DNA of 64,000 nucleotides from Actinocatenispora thailandica (lineage in GTDB: Bacteria > Actinomycetota > Actinomycetes > Mycobacteriales > Micromonosporaceae). The position numbers and the translations under genes are program-made. The notes below the pieces were generated by a model. It saw only the letters and a list, made by a program, of their open reading frames with translations, was not told the origin of the DNA and made no database searches. Where the stretch lies: the NCBI RefSeq assembly GCF_016865425.1, contig NZ_AP023355.1, forward strand, positions 4,834,198-4,898,197, written 5' to 3'. The first letter of the stretch is position 1; each line of letters opens with the position of its first letter. Shown piece after piece: positions 8,883-16,955 of this stretch.

Positions 8883-9635
8883 TCAGCCGACCGACACCGA
8901 CAGCGGCGATCGCTGCGGAACAACGGGATGCCGGGCCCGACGGGCGCGCCGGAGGACGAGTTCGGCGACCGGGCCGGTGTCCGCGAACGGTGCGCTCACC
9001 GGCACCCCGCAGCCCTCGGCACCGACCACGACCCGGTCGTGCAACCGGCCCGGGGCGAGAAAGTAGGACACCACCGCGATCCGGCGCGCGCCGGTCGAGC
9101 GCAGCCGGCCCACCGCGGCCGACACGTCCGGCCCGGCGCCAGCCGCGAACGCGACACTGCCCGCGACGCCGTGCCGGGCGGCGAACTCCGCCGCCACCAT
9201 CGCGATACCGCACCGGGCCGCCGGGTCACGGGTGCCGGCCGCCGCCAGTACCAGACCGTCCACACCGGACACACCCAGTTCGGCGAGCCGGTGGTCCAGG
9301 GCCGCGAGCAACGCGCCGTCCGGCCCCAACACGGCAGTACGGGCGACCGGCCGCTGCGGCAGCGCGACCCGGATCTCGGCCGTGACCGCCGGCACGTCGA
9401 CCGTCGAGTGGTACGCCTCGGTCAGCAGCAGGGGCACCACCACGATCCCGGTGGCACCGGCGGCGGCCAGCTCCCGAGCGACCGGCACCGGGCGCCGACC
9501 GCGATGCTCCAACGACGCGGTCGCCACCGGTACCCCGGGCCGGGCCGCCGCGACCCGGCCCGCCAACGCATCGATCGCCGCACCGGACCGGCGATCCCGG
9601 CTGCCGTGCGCGACCAGCAGCAACGCGGTACTCAC
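8883..9635 (-). CDS. CbiX/SirB-type chelatase
   Basis: 250-aa two-half chelatase of the CbiX family. The N-terminal motif VAHGSRD (His10) and LLLTEAYHSTVDVP supply the metal-handling residues; the second half repeats the fold (FLAPGRLHD). In this context, after sir and cysH, it most likely inserts iron into sirohydrochlorin to make the sirohaem of sulfite reductase; a cobaltochelatase role is the alternative. The GTG start at 9635 overlaps by 4 nt (GTGA) the stop of the last of three repeat-encoded mini-ORFs, and its GGAGG Shine-Dalgarno lies inside the repeat. Last gene of the operon. Confidence 0.88.
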   Translation of the reverse strand: MSTALLLVAHGSRDRRSGAAIDALAGRVAAARPGVPVATASLEHRGRRPVPVARELAAAGATGIVVVPLLLTEAYHSTVDVPAVTAEIRVALPQRPVARTAVLGPDGALLAALDHRLAELGVSGVDGLVLAAAGTRDPAARCGIAMVAAEFAARHGVAGSVAFAAGAGPDVSAAVGRLRSTGARRIAVVSYFLAPGRLHDRVVVGAEGCGVPVSAPFADTGPVAELVLRRARRARHPVVPQRSPLSVSVG

Positions 9636-9750
9636 GCCGCCTCCGCGGGAAGAAGCACGTCGGCGGTACTCACGCCGCCTCCGCGGGAAGAAGCACGTCG
9701 GCGGTACTCACGCCGCCTCCGCGGGAAGAAGCACGTCGGCGGTACTCACG
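9631..9750. repeat. 38-bp tandem repeat, three full copies plus 6 bp, between cysH and cbiX
   Basis: Three identical 38-bp units begin at 9631, 9669 and 9707. On the coding (minus) strand each unit holds a GGAGG Shine-Dalgarno 4 nt before GTGAGTACCGC, the same string that starts cbiX. Because 38 is not a multiple of three, each unit changes frame, yet stop and start overlap (GTGA) at every joint. Copy number is expected to vary by slippage. Confidence 0.95.
9632..9749 (-). other. Chain of three 13-codon mini-ORFs linking cysH to cbiX
   Basis: Three mini-ORFs, at 9749-9708, 9711-9670 and 9673-9632, each encode MSTADVLLPAEAA and a TGA stop, and each overlaps the next start by 4 nt. The first overlaps the cysH stop and the last overlaps the cbiX start. 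The peptide is probably of no use in itself; the arrangement keeps ribosomes re-initiating from cysH to cbiX. The first four codons copy the cbiX N-terminus (MSTA), so the unit looks like a duplicated cbiX start region. Confidence 0.6.
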
Positions 9751-10444
9751 AGTGGATCCCGCACTCGACCTTGTCGAACAGCGGCCAGCGACCGGCCCGC
9801 GGGTCCTCCCCCGGCGCCGTGCGGCGGGTGCACGGCCAGCAGCCGACCGACGCGTACCCCTGCCGGATCAGCTCGTTGACCGGCACCTGGTGCCGGGCCA
9901 CGTAGGCGTCCACATCGGACTGTGTCCAGGCCGCGATCGGCGCCACCTTCACCATGTTCCGGTTCGCGTCGAAATCGACCACCCGGGTACCGGCGCGGCT
10001 CGGCGACTCGTCCCGGCGCAGGCCGGTCGCCCACGCGTCGTACGGTTCCAGCGCCTCGGCCAGCGGCTCGACCTTGCGCAGCCCGCAGCACGAGTCCGGG
10101 TCACGCTCGAACAGCCGCGGGCCGTACTCGGCGTCCTGCCGGCCGACCGTCAGCGCCGGGCGGATCGAGCGGACGTTGACCGCCATGTCCCGGGCCACCC
10201 GGTCCCGCACGTCCAGCGTCTCGGTGAAGTGCAGCCCGGTGTCCAGGAACACCACGTCGACGCCCGGCCTGACCCGGGACACCAGGTGCGCCAGCACCGC
10301 GTCGGCGAACGAGGACGTGACGCAGAACCGGTCGCCGAACTCCTCCACCGCCCAGGCCACGATCTCCTCGGCCGGCGCGCCCGCCAGGTCCCGCCCGGCT
10401 CGCAGCGCGACCTCGCGCAGCGCCGCCGGATCCCGGCCGGTCAC
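9746..10444 (-). CDS. cysH: Adenylyl-sulfate (APS) reductase, [4Fe-4S] type
   Basis: 232-aa cytosolic reductase of assimilatory sulfate reduction. An ATP-pyrophosphatase-like loop (SSFADAVLAHL) and VVFLDTGLHFTETL precede the cluster motifs CCGLRKVEPL and CWPCTR; the two Cys pairs mark an APS-using enzyme with an iron-sulfur cluster, in contrast to PAPS reductases. The catalytic Cys is in the C-terminal ECGIH. The GTG start at 10444 overlaps the stop of the 52-aa zinc-ribbon gene by 4 nt; AGAGGA lies just before it. The frame continues further upstream only because it overlaps that gene. Confidence 0.93.
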   Translation of the reverse strand: MTGRDPAALREVALRAGRDLAGAPAEEIVAWAVEEFGDRFCVTSSFADAVLAHLVSRVRPGVDVVFLDTGLHFTETLDVRDRVARDMAVNVRSIRPALTVGRQDAEYGPRLFERDPDSCCGLRKVEPLAEALEPYDAWATGLRRDESPSRAGTRVVDFDANRNMVKVAPIAAWTQSDVDAYVARHQVPVNELIRQGYASVGCWPCTRRTAPGEDPRAGRWPLFDKVECGIHS

Positions 10445-10599
10445 CGCTCGTCCTCTGCGGCGAGCAGGCCGACGAACCGCACCGCGAACACCCGGGCGCA
10501 CTCCCGGCACTCCCACTCGCCGTGCTGCGTCCCATGTGGACGGATGTGCTCGCCCGCGCAGTACGGGCAGTGGTAGGGCACGACTCGATTCGTGCTCAT
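10441..10599 (-). CDS. 52-aa zinc-ribbon protein of the sulfur operon
   Basis: Small protein MSTNRVVPYHCPYCAGEH... with two CxxC pairs (CPYC and CREC), the layout of a zinc ribbon or rubredoxin-like metal site. A similar short gene between sir and cysH occurs in Streptomyces, as far as I recall, so it is probably conserved and functional, but no activity is known to me. Its ATG overlaps the upstream 22-aa ORF stop (ATGA) and its TGA overlaps the cysH GTG. GGAGG lies 7 nt before the start. Confidence 0.75.
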   Translation of the reverse strand: MSTNRVVPYHCPYCAGEHIRPHGTQHGEWECRECARVFAVRFVGLLAAEDER

Positions 10600-10664
10600 G
10601 CCCGACCTCCGCTTCGCTCCGCCCGAACCAGAGGTACCGGGTTCGCTCGCTGCCGCTCGGTCAT
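10596..10664 (-). CDS. 22-codon linker ORF between sir and the zinc-ribbon gene
   Basis: ATG at 10664 overlaps the sir stop (ATGA); the ORF MTERQRANPVPLVRAERSGG-RA ends in TGA that overlaps the ATG of the 52-aa gene. It is basic and of low complexity, with no recognisable domain. Its main role may be translational coupling. Confidence that it is translated rests only on the perfect double overlap. Confidence 0.45.
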   Translation of the reverse strand: MTERQRANPVPLVRAERSGGRA

Positions 10665-12367
10665 GTCAGGTCCTCCTCGTCGGCGCGGACGACCCACTGG
10701 GCGAACCGCTCGTCCGGCTTGCGGCCGGACAGGTACCGGCGGGCCAGCCGCTCCACGTAGTCGGGCAGCTCGGCCGCGGTCACCTTCAGGCCCCGCAACT
10801 TGCGGCCGAACCCGGCGTCCAGGCCCAGCCCGCCGCCGAGGTGCACCTGGAAGCCACCCACCTGCCGGCCATCGGCGTCGAGGACCAGCTGGCCCTTCAG
10901 GCCGATGTCGGCGACCTGGGTCCGGGCGCACGCGTTCGGACAGCCGTTGACGTGCACGGTGATCGGTACGTCCAGTTCCGGCACCCGCCGCTCCAGCTCG
11001 GCGATCAGGTCGGCGGTGAGCTGCTTGGTCTCGACGATCGCCAGCTTGCAGAACTCGATCCCGGTGCAGGCCAGCGCGGAGCGCTTCCAGTACGACGGGG
11101 TCGCGGACATGCCCAGCTCGGCCAGCTCGGCGACCAGTCCGTCCACCTCGGCCTCCGGCACGTCCAGCACCAGCAGCTTCTGGTACGGCGTGGTGCGCAC
11201 CCGGCCCGCTCCGTGCGCGGCGACCACGTCGGCCACCCCCGCCAGCAGGGTGCCGGACACCCGGCCCACCACCGGCGACACCCCGACGTAGTAGTTGCCG
11301 TCGGCCTGCCGGTGCACGCCGATGTGGTCGATCGGCGCGGTGCGTGCCGGTTCGGGCCCGTCGGCGAGCGACCGGCCGAGGTACTCGGTCTCCAGCACCT
11401 CGCGGAACTTCGCCACCCCCCAGTCGGCGACCAGGAACTTCAGCCGCGCCCGGGTCCGCAGCCGGCGGTACCCGTAGTCGCGGAAGATGCTCGTCACGCC
11501 CCACCAGACACGCGGCACGTCGGCCAGCGGTACCCACACGCCGAGCCGCTTGGCGAGCATCGGGTTGGTGGACAGTCCGCCACCGACCCACAGGTCGAAG
11601 CCCGGCCCGTACTCCGGGTGCTCGACGCCGAGGAACGCGATGTCGTTCGCCTCGTACGGGGTGTCGGGCAGCCAGGACACCGTCGTCTTGTACTTGCGGG
11701 GCAGGTTGGAGAACTCCCTGCTGCCCAGGTACCGGTCGGTGATCTCGCGGATCGCCGGGGTGGCGTCGACCAGCTCGTCGGCGGCGACCCCCGCGACCGG
11801 GCTGCCGAGGATGACCCGCGGTACGTCGCCGCACGCCTCGGCGGTGGACAGCCCGACCGCCTCCAGCCGGCGCCAGATCTCCGGTACGTTCTCGATCTCC
11901 ACCCAGTGCAGCTGGATGTTCTGCCGGTCGGTGAGGTCCGCGGTGTCGCGGGCGAACTCCCGGGAGATGCCCGCGATGGTGCGCAGCTGGTCCAGGTCGA
12001 GCTGCCCGGAGTCGACCCGCACCCGGAGCATGAAGTACCGGTCCTCCAGCTCCTCCGGTTCCAGCACCGCGGTGCGGCCACCGTCGATGCCGGGCTTGCG
12101 CTGGGTGTACAGCCCCCACCAGCGGAACCGGCCACGCTTGTCGGCCGGGTCGATCGAGTCGAAGCCGCGGTGCGCGTAGATGTTCTCGATCCGGGCCCGG
12201 ACGTTCAGCCCGTCGTCGTCCTTCTTCTGCTGCTCGCTGCCGTTGAGCGGTTCCCGGTGCCCGTGCGCCCACTGGCCCTGCCCCTTCGGCCGGGCCGGCC
12301 GGGCGGTGCGGGACGGGCGGGCGGCGCCCGGCGTGGCGGGAGCGTTGCTGGTGGTGCTGGCCGGCAT
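10661..12367 (-). CDS. sir: Sulfite reductase (ferredoxin-type, sirohaem)
   Basis: 568-aa reductase converting sulfite to sulfide with six electrons from ferredoxin. It has two nitrite/sulfite reductase ferredoxin-like half-domains (about residues 110-180 and 345-420) and two sirohaem domains. The four cluster cysteines are visible as ACTGIEFCK and NGCPNACAR. RQNIQLHWV and GRGLSTN-like segments (VGGGLSTNPMLAKRLG) fit NirA/Sir of Mycobacterium. The first 60 residues are Ala/Pro-rich and poorly conserved. First structural gene after the cysteine leader peptide; the downstream genes overlap in series. Confidence 0.95.
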   Translation of the reverse strand: MPASTTSNAPATPGAARPSRTARPARPKGQGQWAHGHREPLNGSEQQKKDDDGLNVRARIENIYAHRGFDSIDPADKRGRFRWWGLYTQRKPGIDGGRTAVLEPEELEDRYFMLRVRVDSGQLDLDQLRTIAGISREFARDTADLTDRQNIQLHWVEIENVPEIWRRLEAVGLSTAEACGDVPRVILGSPVAGVAADELVDATPAIREITDRYLGSREFSNLPRKYKTTVSWLPDTPYEANDIAFLGVEHPEYGPGFDLWVGGGLSTNPMLAKRLGVWVPLADVPRVWWGVTSIFRDYGYRRLRTRARLKFLVADWGVAKFREVLETEYLGRSLADGPEPARTAPIDHIGVHRQADGNYYVGVSPVVGRVSGTLLAGVADVVAAHGAGRVRTTPYQKLLVLDVPEAEVDGLVAELAELGMSATPSYWKRSALACTGIEFCKLAIVETKQLTADLIAELERRVPELDVPITVHVNGCPNACARTQVADIGLKGQLVLDADGRQVGGFQVHLGGGLGLDAGFGRKLRGLKVTAAELPDYVERLARRYLSGRKPDERFAQWVVRADEEDLT

Positions 12368-12522
12368 GTCGGTCCTTTCCGGCGCGGAGTGCGGACACCC
12401 GGAGCGCCGCGCATCACCCGCGGTCGGGAGGACGACGATGTGCTCCCGGGTGGCACGGCACGGCGGATCGGATCAGATCTTCGAGATCGGCCGTACGGCG
12501 ACCGGGCGGTGCTGCTGCCGGG

Positions 12523-12590
12523 GTCGGCGTGGCCGACGGACCCGGGCACGATGCCGCCGGACGGCGGCAGCCGCGGTCGCTCAGGCGACC
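12523..12590 (-). promoter_or_regulatory. Candidate cysteine attenuator hairpins
   Basis: Three perfect hairpins follow the Cys codons of the leader peptide on the minus strand: GGTCGC-CTGA-GCGACC (12590-12575, spanning the leader stop), TGCCGCC-GTCC-GGCGGCA (12569-12552) and GTCGGC-CAC-GCCGAC (12537-12523). A ribosome stalled at the Cys codons would cover the first and let alternatives form. The regulatory logic is inference. Confidence 0.45.
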
Positions 12591-12670
12591 GGGCAACAGA
12601 TGGCGCTGTGCACGCGGCAGTGGTCGACGTGACGTCGCACCACCAACCTGCGCTGCACCGCGGCACTCAT
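12581..12670 (-). CDS. Cysteine-containing leader peptide of the sulfur operon
   Basis: 29-aa ORF with the segment RRHVDHCRVHSAICCPVA. The RRHVD-CRVHSA core followed by tandem Cys codons (TGT TGC) is the hallmark of the cysteine-responsive leader peptides found before sulfur-assimilation genes in mycobacteria and streptomycetes. It ends 213 bp before sir, and stem-loops occupy the space. The likely role is to sense charged Cys-tRNA and set expression of sir-cysH-cbiX. Confidence 0.75.
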   Translation of the reverse strand: MSAAVQRRLVVRRHVDHCRVHSAICCPVA

Positions 12671-12782
12671 AGCGCACAGCTTCCCATGCCGAACAATCCC
12701 AGGAAAGTCCGCAGTGACCTGCGTCTCTGCCGGAACCGTCGATGCCGGCCGCCGGTGCGCCGGGCTGGCCCCGGCGCGCGGC

Positions 12783-15488
12783 TCAGCCATCGGACCCACC
12801 GATGCGGCCGGCGACCTCGGTGCGCGAGGAAACCGCCAGCTTGCGCAGGATGTTCGACACGTGCACGGCCGCGGTCTTCGGCGAGATGTGCAGCGTGCCC
12901 GCCAGCTCGGCGTTGGTCAGCCCGGCCGCGATCAACCGGGCCACCTCGCGCTCCCGGCGGGTCAGCACGTCCGCGGAGTCGGCGTTGGCGGTCGCGGACC
13001 CGGTCAGGCCGAGCTCGGCACGTACCGCGGTCAGCTGGCCGACGCGCCACCCGCCCCAGCGGCACAGCTTCCGGCTCGCCGCCTCGGCCTCCCGGCGCGC
13101 CTCGTCGGTGCGGCCGAGCGCGAGCAGGCAGCGGGCCGCGCCGATGTTCGCGGTGGCGCCGACCGACGGCAGCAACAGCGGCTCGTCGGCCACCGCCCGG
13201 TAGCCGTCCAGCGCCGCCGGGTACTGCCGGTGCGCCTCGTCGACCTGCGCGTCGACCAGCCGCCGGTGTTGGGTCCACGACTTGGCGGCGAACAGGTCGG
13301 CGTGCAGCTGGTCGATCCGGGACAGCGGCAGATCCGCGAACAGCGCGGCCGAGATCAGGTCGTGTGCCTGCTCGCCGTCGCGCCAGGACTGCTTGGTCAA
13401 CGCGACCTGATACTCGTCCAGCCAGCTGTGCATGTCCGGGTCACCCCGCCGCGCGGCCAGGTGAAACGCCAGGCCCGGTATTGCGGTGGCGATGAGCTGG
13501 GGTTGCTCGCGCAGCTCGGCAAGTACCTCGGCGGCGTCGTCCAGCCGGCCCGCCTCCAGGTAGAGGCCGATCAGGAAGTGACCGTGGTAGTCGGCGCGGC
13601 GACCGCGTCGCTGCCAGCCGCGGTTCAGCCGGCGGCCGGCCTCCAGCGCATCGATCGCGGCGGCCAGGTCGCCCTCGCGGGTGGCCAGCCGGGCCCGGCC
13701 CGAGTAGTACGCGGCGACGGCCATCTGCTCGAAGCCGGCCCGTTCGGCGTCGATGCGCATCCGCTCCAGCAGCCGGCCGTGGTCGCTCGGCAACGACGGC
13801 GGCAGGTCCTGGATCAGGTAGTTGAGGGCGCGGGCGGCGAGCACCCACTCCTCCCGCTGCTCCGCCTCGTCCACCAGGTCGGCGAGGATCGCCCAGCCGT
13901 CCGGGGCGGTGTCGGCCCGGCTGGTCATCGCGGCACCCTTCTCCACCAGCGCGGTCAGCCGGAGCCCCGGCAGGTCCAGCTCGGTGGCGAGGGCGATCGC
14001 CCGGTCGGCCCACTCGACGGCCGCGGCGTCGTCCTGCACCACCGCCATCGCCTGGGCGAGCGCCGTCATCGCCCGGGCCGCCTCGGGGCCCGGCTCCAGC
14101 CCGGCGACGAGCTGCTCGACCTGGCGGGCCGCCTCCCGCGTTTCGGCGATCTCGCCGGCGTCGAACGCCGCCCGGGTCAGCAGGTGCAGCGCGTCGATCC
14201 GGTCGCTGACCGTGACAGCGTGATCCCGCCACCCCCGGGCGTACCGGACCGCCTCGTCGAGCAGGTTCGCCAGCCATGCGGCGCGGGCGGCGTAGGACAG
14301 CAGCTCGACGTCGTCGGGTACCTCGTCGAGACCGGTCTCGGCCAGCTGCAACGCCTGGTAGGCGGAGCCGATCGACAGGTAGAGGGGGGCGCCGCGGCGG
14401 GCCGCGGCGACCATGTCGTCGTAGCGGCCGGCGCCGGCTGCGTGGTGGGCGATCAGCGCCGGGTCCGCGTCGTCGTCGGCGAGCAGCACCTCCAGCGCCG
14501 ACTCGTGCATCCGGCGACGCTGCCGGGCCAGCATCGCGCCGGTGATCGACTCGCGCACCAGGGCGTGCCGGAAACTGAACTCGTCCTCGCCGGACTCGAC
14601 CAGCACACCGGACTCGACCAGCTCACGCAGCGCGGCGATCAGCGCGTCCTCGTCGGTACCGGTGACCGCGGCGAGCAGGTCGAACGGGATCCGGTAGCCG
14701 AGCACCGCAGCCGCCTCGACCAGGTGCCGGGCGTCCGCCGGGAGCGCCTCGACCTGCCGGCGCAGCGCCTCGGCGAGGCTCCACGGCAGCGGCGCGTCAC
14801 CGAGCGAGTCCACGTCGTCGGGCGCCGAGCGCAGCAGCTCCTCCAGGAAGAACGGGTTGCCGCCGGTGCGGTGGTGCAGCGCGGCGATGGTCCGGTACGA
14901 CGCGGGGCGGCCGGTGGCGGAGGCGACGAACGCGGCGGTGTCGGCCTCGGTGAGCCGACCCAGCCGGAGGTGGGTGAGGGTGTGCCGGCGCTCCATCCGG
15001 GCCAGCAGGGCGCCGATCGGTTGCCGCACCGACACCTCGTCCGGCCGGTACGTGCCGATCAGCAGCCGCGGCCCGGGCTGCTCGGCGAGCCGCTCGAACA
15101 GCGCCGCGCTCTCCGAGTCGGCCCAGTGCAGGTCCTCGAAGACGATCACGGCGGGCGCGTCGCCGATCTGGTCGGACAGCAGGGACAGGCCGGTGTGCAG
15201 CCGCTGCACCGGGCTGCGGTGCGGGTCGGTCAGCTCGTCCAGCACCGCCTCGGACACGCCCGGCCGCCCGTCGATCGCGTCCAGCAGCACCTCGTAGGGC
15301 CGGGACAACGAGCCGGGCTCGGCATGCCCGATGAAGATCTTCGTGTCGGTCGGCAGGCCGAGGGTCAACTCGGCCACCAACCGGGTCTTGCCGATGCCGG
15401 GTTCCCCGGCGACCACGACCACTTCCGGCCGGCCGGCCGCGGCCAGCTGCGCCAGTCGACGCAACTCGCCATCACGGCCGACCATCAT
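12783..15488 (-). CDS. LAL-type LuxR regulator with AAA ATPase domain
   Basis: 901-aa transcription factor. An N-terminal AAA/NACHT-like ATPase has Walker [11 protein letters not shown] at about residues 26-35 and a Walker B-like [11 protein letters not shown]; a long alpha-helical TPR-like middle follows; the last 65 residues are a LuxR helix-turn-helix ([20 protein letters not shown] and [16 protein letters not shown]). Such MalT-like proteins respond to an unidentified ligand. The ATG at 15488 is chosen because it overlaps by 4 nt (ATGA) the stop of a 63-aa gene with an excellent Shine-Dalgarno; an in-frame GTG at 15515 is the alternative. It faces away from sir; no target is evident. Confidence 0.88.
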   Translation of the reverse strand: MMVGRDGELRRLAQLAAAGRPEVVVVAGEPGIGKTRLVAELTLGLPTDTKIFIGHAEPGSLSRPYEVLLDAIDGRPGVSEAVLDELTDPHRSPVQRLHTGLSLLSDQIGDAPAVIVFEDLHWADSESAALFERLAEQPGPRLLIGTYRPDEVSVRQPIGALLARMERRHTLTHLRLGRLTEADTAAFVASATGRPASYRTIAALHHRTGGNPFFLEELLRSAPDDVDSLGDAPLPWSLAEALRRQVEALPADARHLVEAAAVLGYRIPFDLLAAVTGTDEDALIAALRELVESGVLVESGEDEFSFRHALVRESITGAMLARQRRRMHESALEVLLADDDADPALIAHHAAGAGRYDDMVAAARRGAPLYLSIGSAYQALQLAETGLDEVPDDVELLSYAARAAWLANLLDEAVRYARGWRDHAVTVSDRIDALHLLTRAAFDAGEIAETREAARQVEQLVAGLEPGPEAARAMTALAQAMAVVQDDAAAVEWADRAIALATELDLPGLRLTALVEKGAAMTSRADTAPDGWAILADLVDEAEQREEWVLAARALNYLIQDLPPSLPSDHGRLLERMRIDAERAGFEQMAVAAYYSGRARLATREGDLAAAIDALEAGRRLNRGWQRRGRRADYHGHFLIGLYLEAGRLDDAAEVLAELREQPQLIATAIPGLAFHLAARRGDPDMHSWLDEYQVALTKQSWRDGEQAHDLISAALFADLPLSRIDQLHADLFAAKSWTQHRRLVDAQVDEAHRQYPAALDGYRAVADEPLLLPSVGATANIGAARCLLALGRTDEARREAEAASRKLCRWGGWRVGQLTAVRAELGLTGSATANADSADVLTRREREVARLIAAGLTNAELAGTLHISPKTAAVHVSNILRKLAVSSRTEVAGRIGGSDG

Positions 15489-15676
15489 CGGACCGTTACC
15501 ATCCCACCCGCGCACGGATCCACAGTAGCGGTGCCCCGCGGCGTCGCGTGCCGGCGCGTACGGCGGTGACCGCCACGCTTGCGCGCGGCGAACAACCGCG
15601 CCCGGCCGGCCGCCTCCAGATGGTCCTGCTGGTAGCCGTTGGCCAGGTCGAGCATGATTTCCGGGTTGCTGTACAT
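15485..15676 (-). CDS. 63-aa protein translationally coupled to the LAL regulator
   Basis: Starts at the ATG 15676 after GGAGGAACC. Sequence [20 protein letters not shown] then [16 protein letters not shown]: an amphipathic N-terminal helix followed by a very basic, probably disordered tail. Short MYxNPE... proteins are, as I recall, scattered in actinomycetes without known function. Its TGA overlaps the regulator ATG, so both come from one transcript. Confidence 0.6.
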   Translation of the reverse strand: MYSNPEIMLDLANGYQQDHLEAAGRARLFAARKRGGHRRTRRHATPRGTATVDPCAGGMVTVR

Positions 15677-15836
15677 GGTTCCTCCAAACCAGTCATCAGG
15701 TATGTGTTCATCCTGCGCTGGTAAGGGGCCACCCACATCGGCATCGATTACCTATCTTCACCGCTGCCGGATACCTAGACACACACCCAGACGCCGCCAG
15801 GCATACCTACCCGCGTACCCCGCCGGCTAGGTATAC

Positions 15837-16460
15837 CTAGCCGCCCGGGTAGAGCGTCGAGATCCAGACGTGGTGCAGCGTGTCGACCAACACCGCACGG
15901 TCGTCGAACGGCGGCACTCCGCAGGCGGCCAGGTAGTAGAGCCGCTCACCGAGCCAGGTGAGCGAGGCGGCGACGGCGGCCACGTCGGCGCCGGCGAGCC
16001 GGCGCATCGCCTCCGGATCGGCCTCGATCCGAGCGGTCGTCGCGGCCGTGAAGGTCGCCATCTGCGCCAGCCACAGCTCCCGCAGCTGCGGGTCGGAGCC
16101 CCAACTCTCGACGATCGCGCGCAGCACGCCGGCGTTGTCGAGCCACAGCGTGGCACCGGCATCGATCCCGGCGCGCAGCGCCGCAGCCGGGTCGCCCGCC
16201 GGGGTCGGCGCCGACTCCGTCCAGGGCTGCGCCGCCTGATGGCCGGCGCCGACCGCGCGGCGCACCAGCTCGGCGAGGGCGGCCTGCTTGCCGGCGAAGT
16301 AGAAGTAGAAGCTCGCCCGCGACACCCCCGCCGCGGCGATGATCTCGGCCACGCTGAGCGATTCGAAGGTGCGCTCGCGCAGCAGGGCACGGAGCGCGTC
16401 GAGCACGCGTTCGCGGAGTTCGGGCGCGTTGGCTGCGGGTTCGTCGCGTCGGGCACTCAC
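15837..16460 (-). CDS. TetR-family repressor
   Basis: 207-aa repressor with the N-terminal HTH (SLSVAEIIAAAGVSRASFYF, then YFAGKQAALAELV) at about residues 32-70 and a ligand-binding helical domain. GTG start at 16460 is preferred because the conserved helix 1 (PELRERVLDALRALL) begins 11 residues later; the open frame extends 24 codons upstream into the divergent promoter. It is divergent from a VOC protein and an aldo-keto reductase, 63 bp between starts, so it probably represses that pair and responds to their substrate. Confidence 0.88.
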   Translation of the reverse strand: MSARRDEPAANAPELRERVLDALRALLRERTFESLSVAEIIAAAGVSRASFYFYFAGKQAALAELVRRAVGAGHQAAQPWTESAPTPAGDPAAALRAGIDAGATLWLDNAGVLRAIVESWGSDPQLRELWLAQMATFTAATTARIEADPEAMRRLAGADVAAVAASLTWLGERLYYLAACGVPPFDDRAVLVDTLHHVWISTLYPGG

Positions 16461-16498
16461 TCGGGAAAGTGTACCGGATCGAGCGTCTGGACATATTG

Positions 16499-16512
16499 AC
16501 TGAACACTCTGT
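16499..16512. promoter_or_regulatory. Possible TetR operator
   Basis: Imperfect palindrome ACTGA-ACAC-TCTGT (4 of 5 arm pairs match) in the divergent TetR/VOC promoter, in the AT-richest part of the gap. It resembles the ACTGAxxx operators of several TetR proteins. Motif-based guess. Confidence 0.35.
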
Positions 16513-16523
16513 ATGGTCGGCGC

Positions 16524-16955
16524 ATGACACACCTAGCCCTGCATCTCGTGGTCGACGACCCACAGGCCGCGGCCGAGTGGTACTCGGCGGTCCTCGGCGC
16601 ACGCCAGACCAGCCGGGTCGACCTGCCCGACGGCCGGCCGCTCACCGTGGAACTGCGCCTGGGCGACACCGTCCTGGCGGTTGCCGGCGAGATGCCCGCC
16701 GCGGGCAACCGGACACCCAGGTCGCTCGGCGGCAGCCCGACCGCGTTCCACCTGCCGGTGCCCGACGTCGACGCCGCCTGGCACCGCGCGCTCGCCGCCG
16801 GCGCGACCGAGGTCGAGCCGCCGCACGACGCGTTCTGGGGCGACCGGACGGCGCAGGTCCTCGACCCTTCCGGGCACCGCTGGGCCTTCGACCAGCACCT
16901 CCGGGACGTACCGCCGGACGAGCTCGCCGCGCACGTGGCGGCGATGTTCGCGTGA
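16524..16955 (+). CDS. VOC (glyoxalase/bleomycin-resistance fold) protein
   Basis: 143-aa vicinal-oxygen-chelate protein with paired beta-alpha-beta-beta-beta modules: ALHLVVDDPQAAAEWYSAVLG in the first half and FHLPVPDVDAAWHRALAAGA in the second, ending in VLDPSGHRWAF. The substrate is unknown; the family includes isomerases, dioxygenases and antibiotic binders. The stop overlaps the GTG of the following aldo-keto reductase by 4 nt, so the two act from one transcript, probably under the divergent TetR protein. Confidence 0.85.
   Translation: MTHLALHLVVDDPQAAAEWYSAVLGARQTSRVDLPDGRPLTVELRLGDTVLAVAGEMPAAGNRTPRSLGGSPTAFHLPVPDVDAAWHRALAAGATEVEPPHDAFWGDRTAQVLDPSGHRWAFDQHLRDVPPDELAAHVAAMFA

Noticed and set aside
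9631-9750. CRISPR-like array
   Set aside because: Units are directly adjacent with no spacers; it is a tandem repeat inside an operon.
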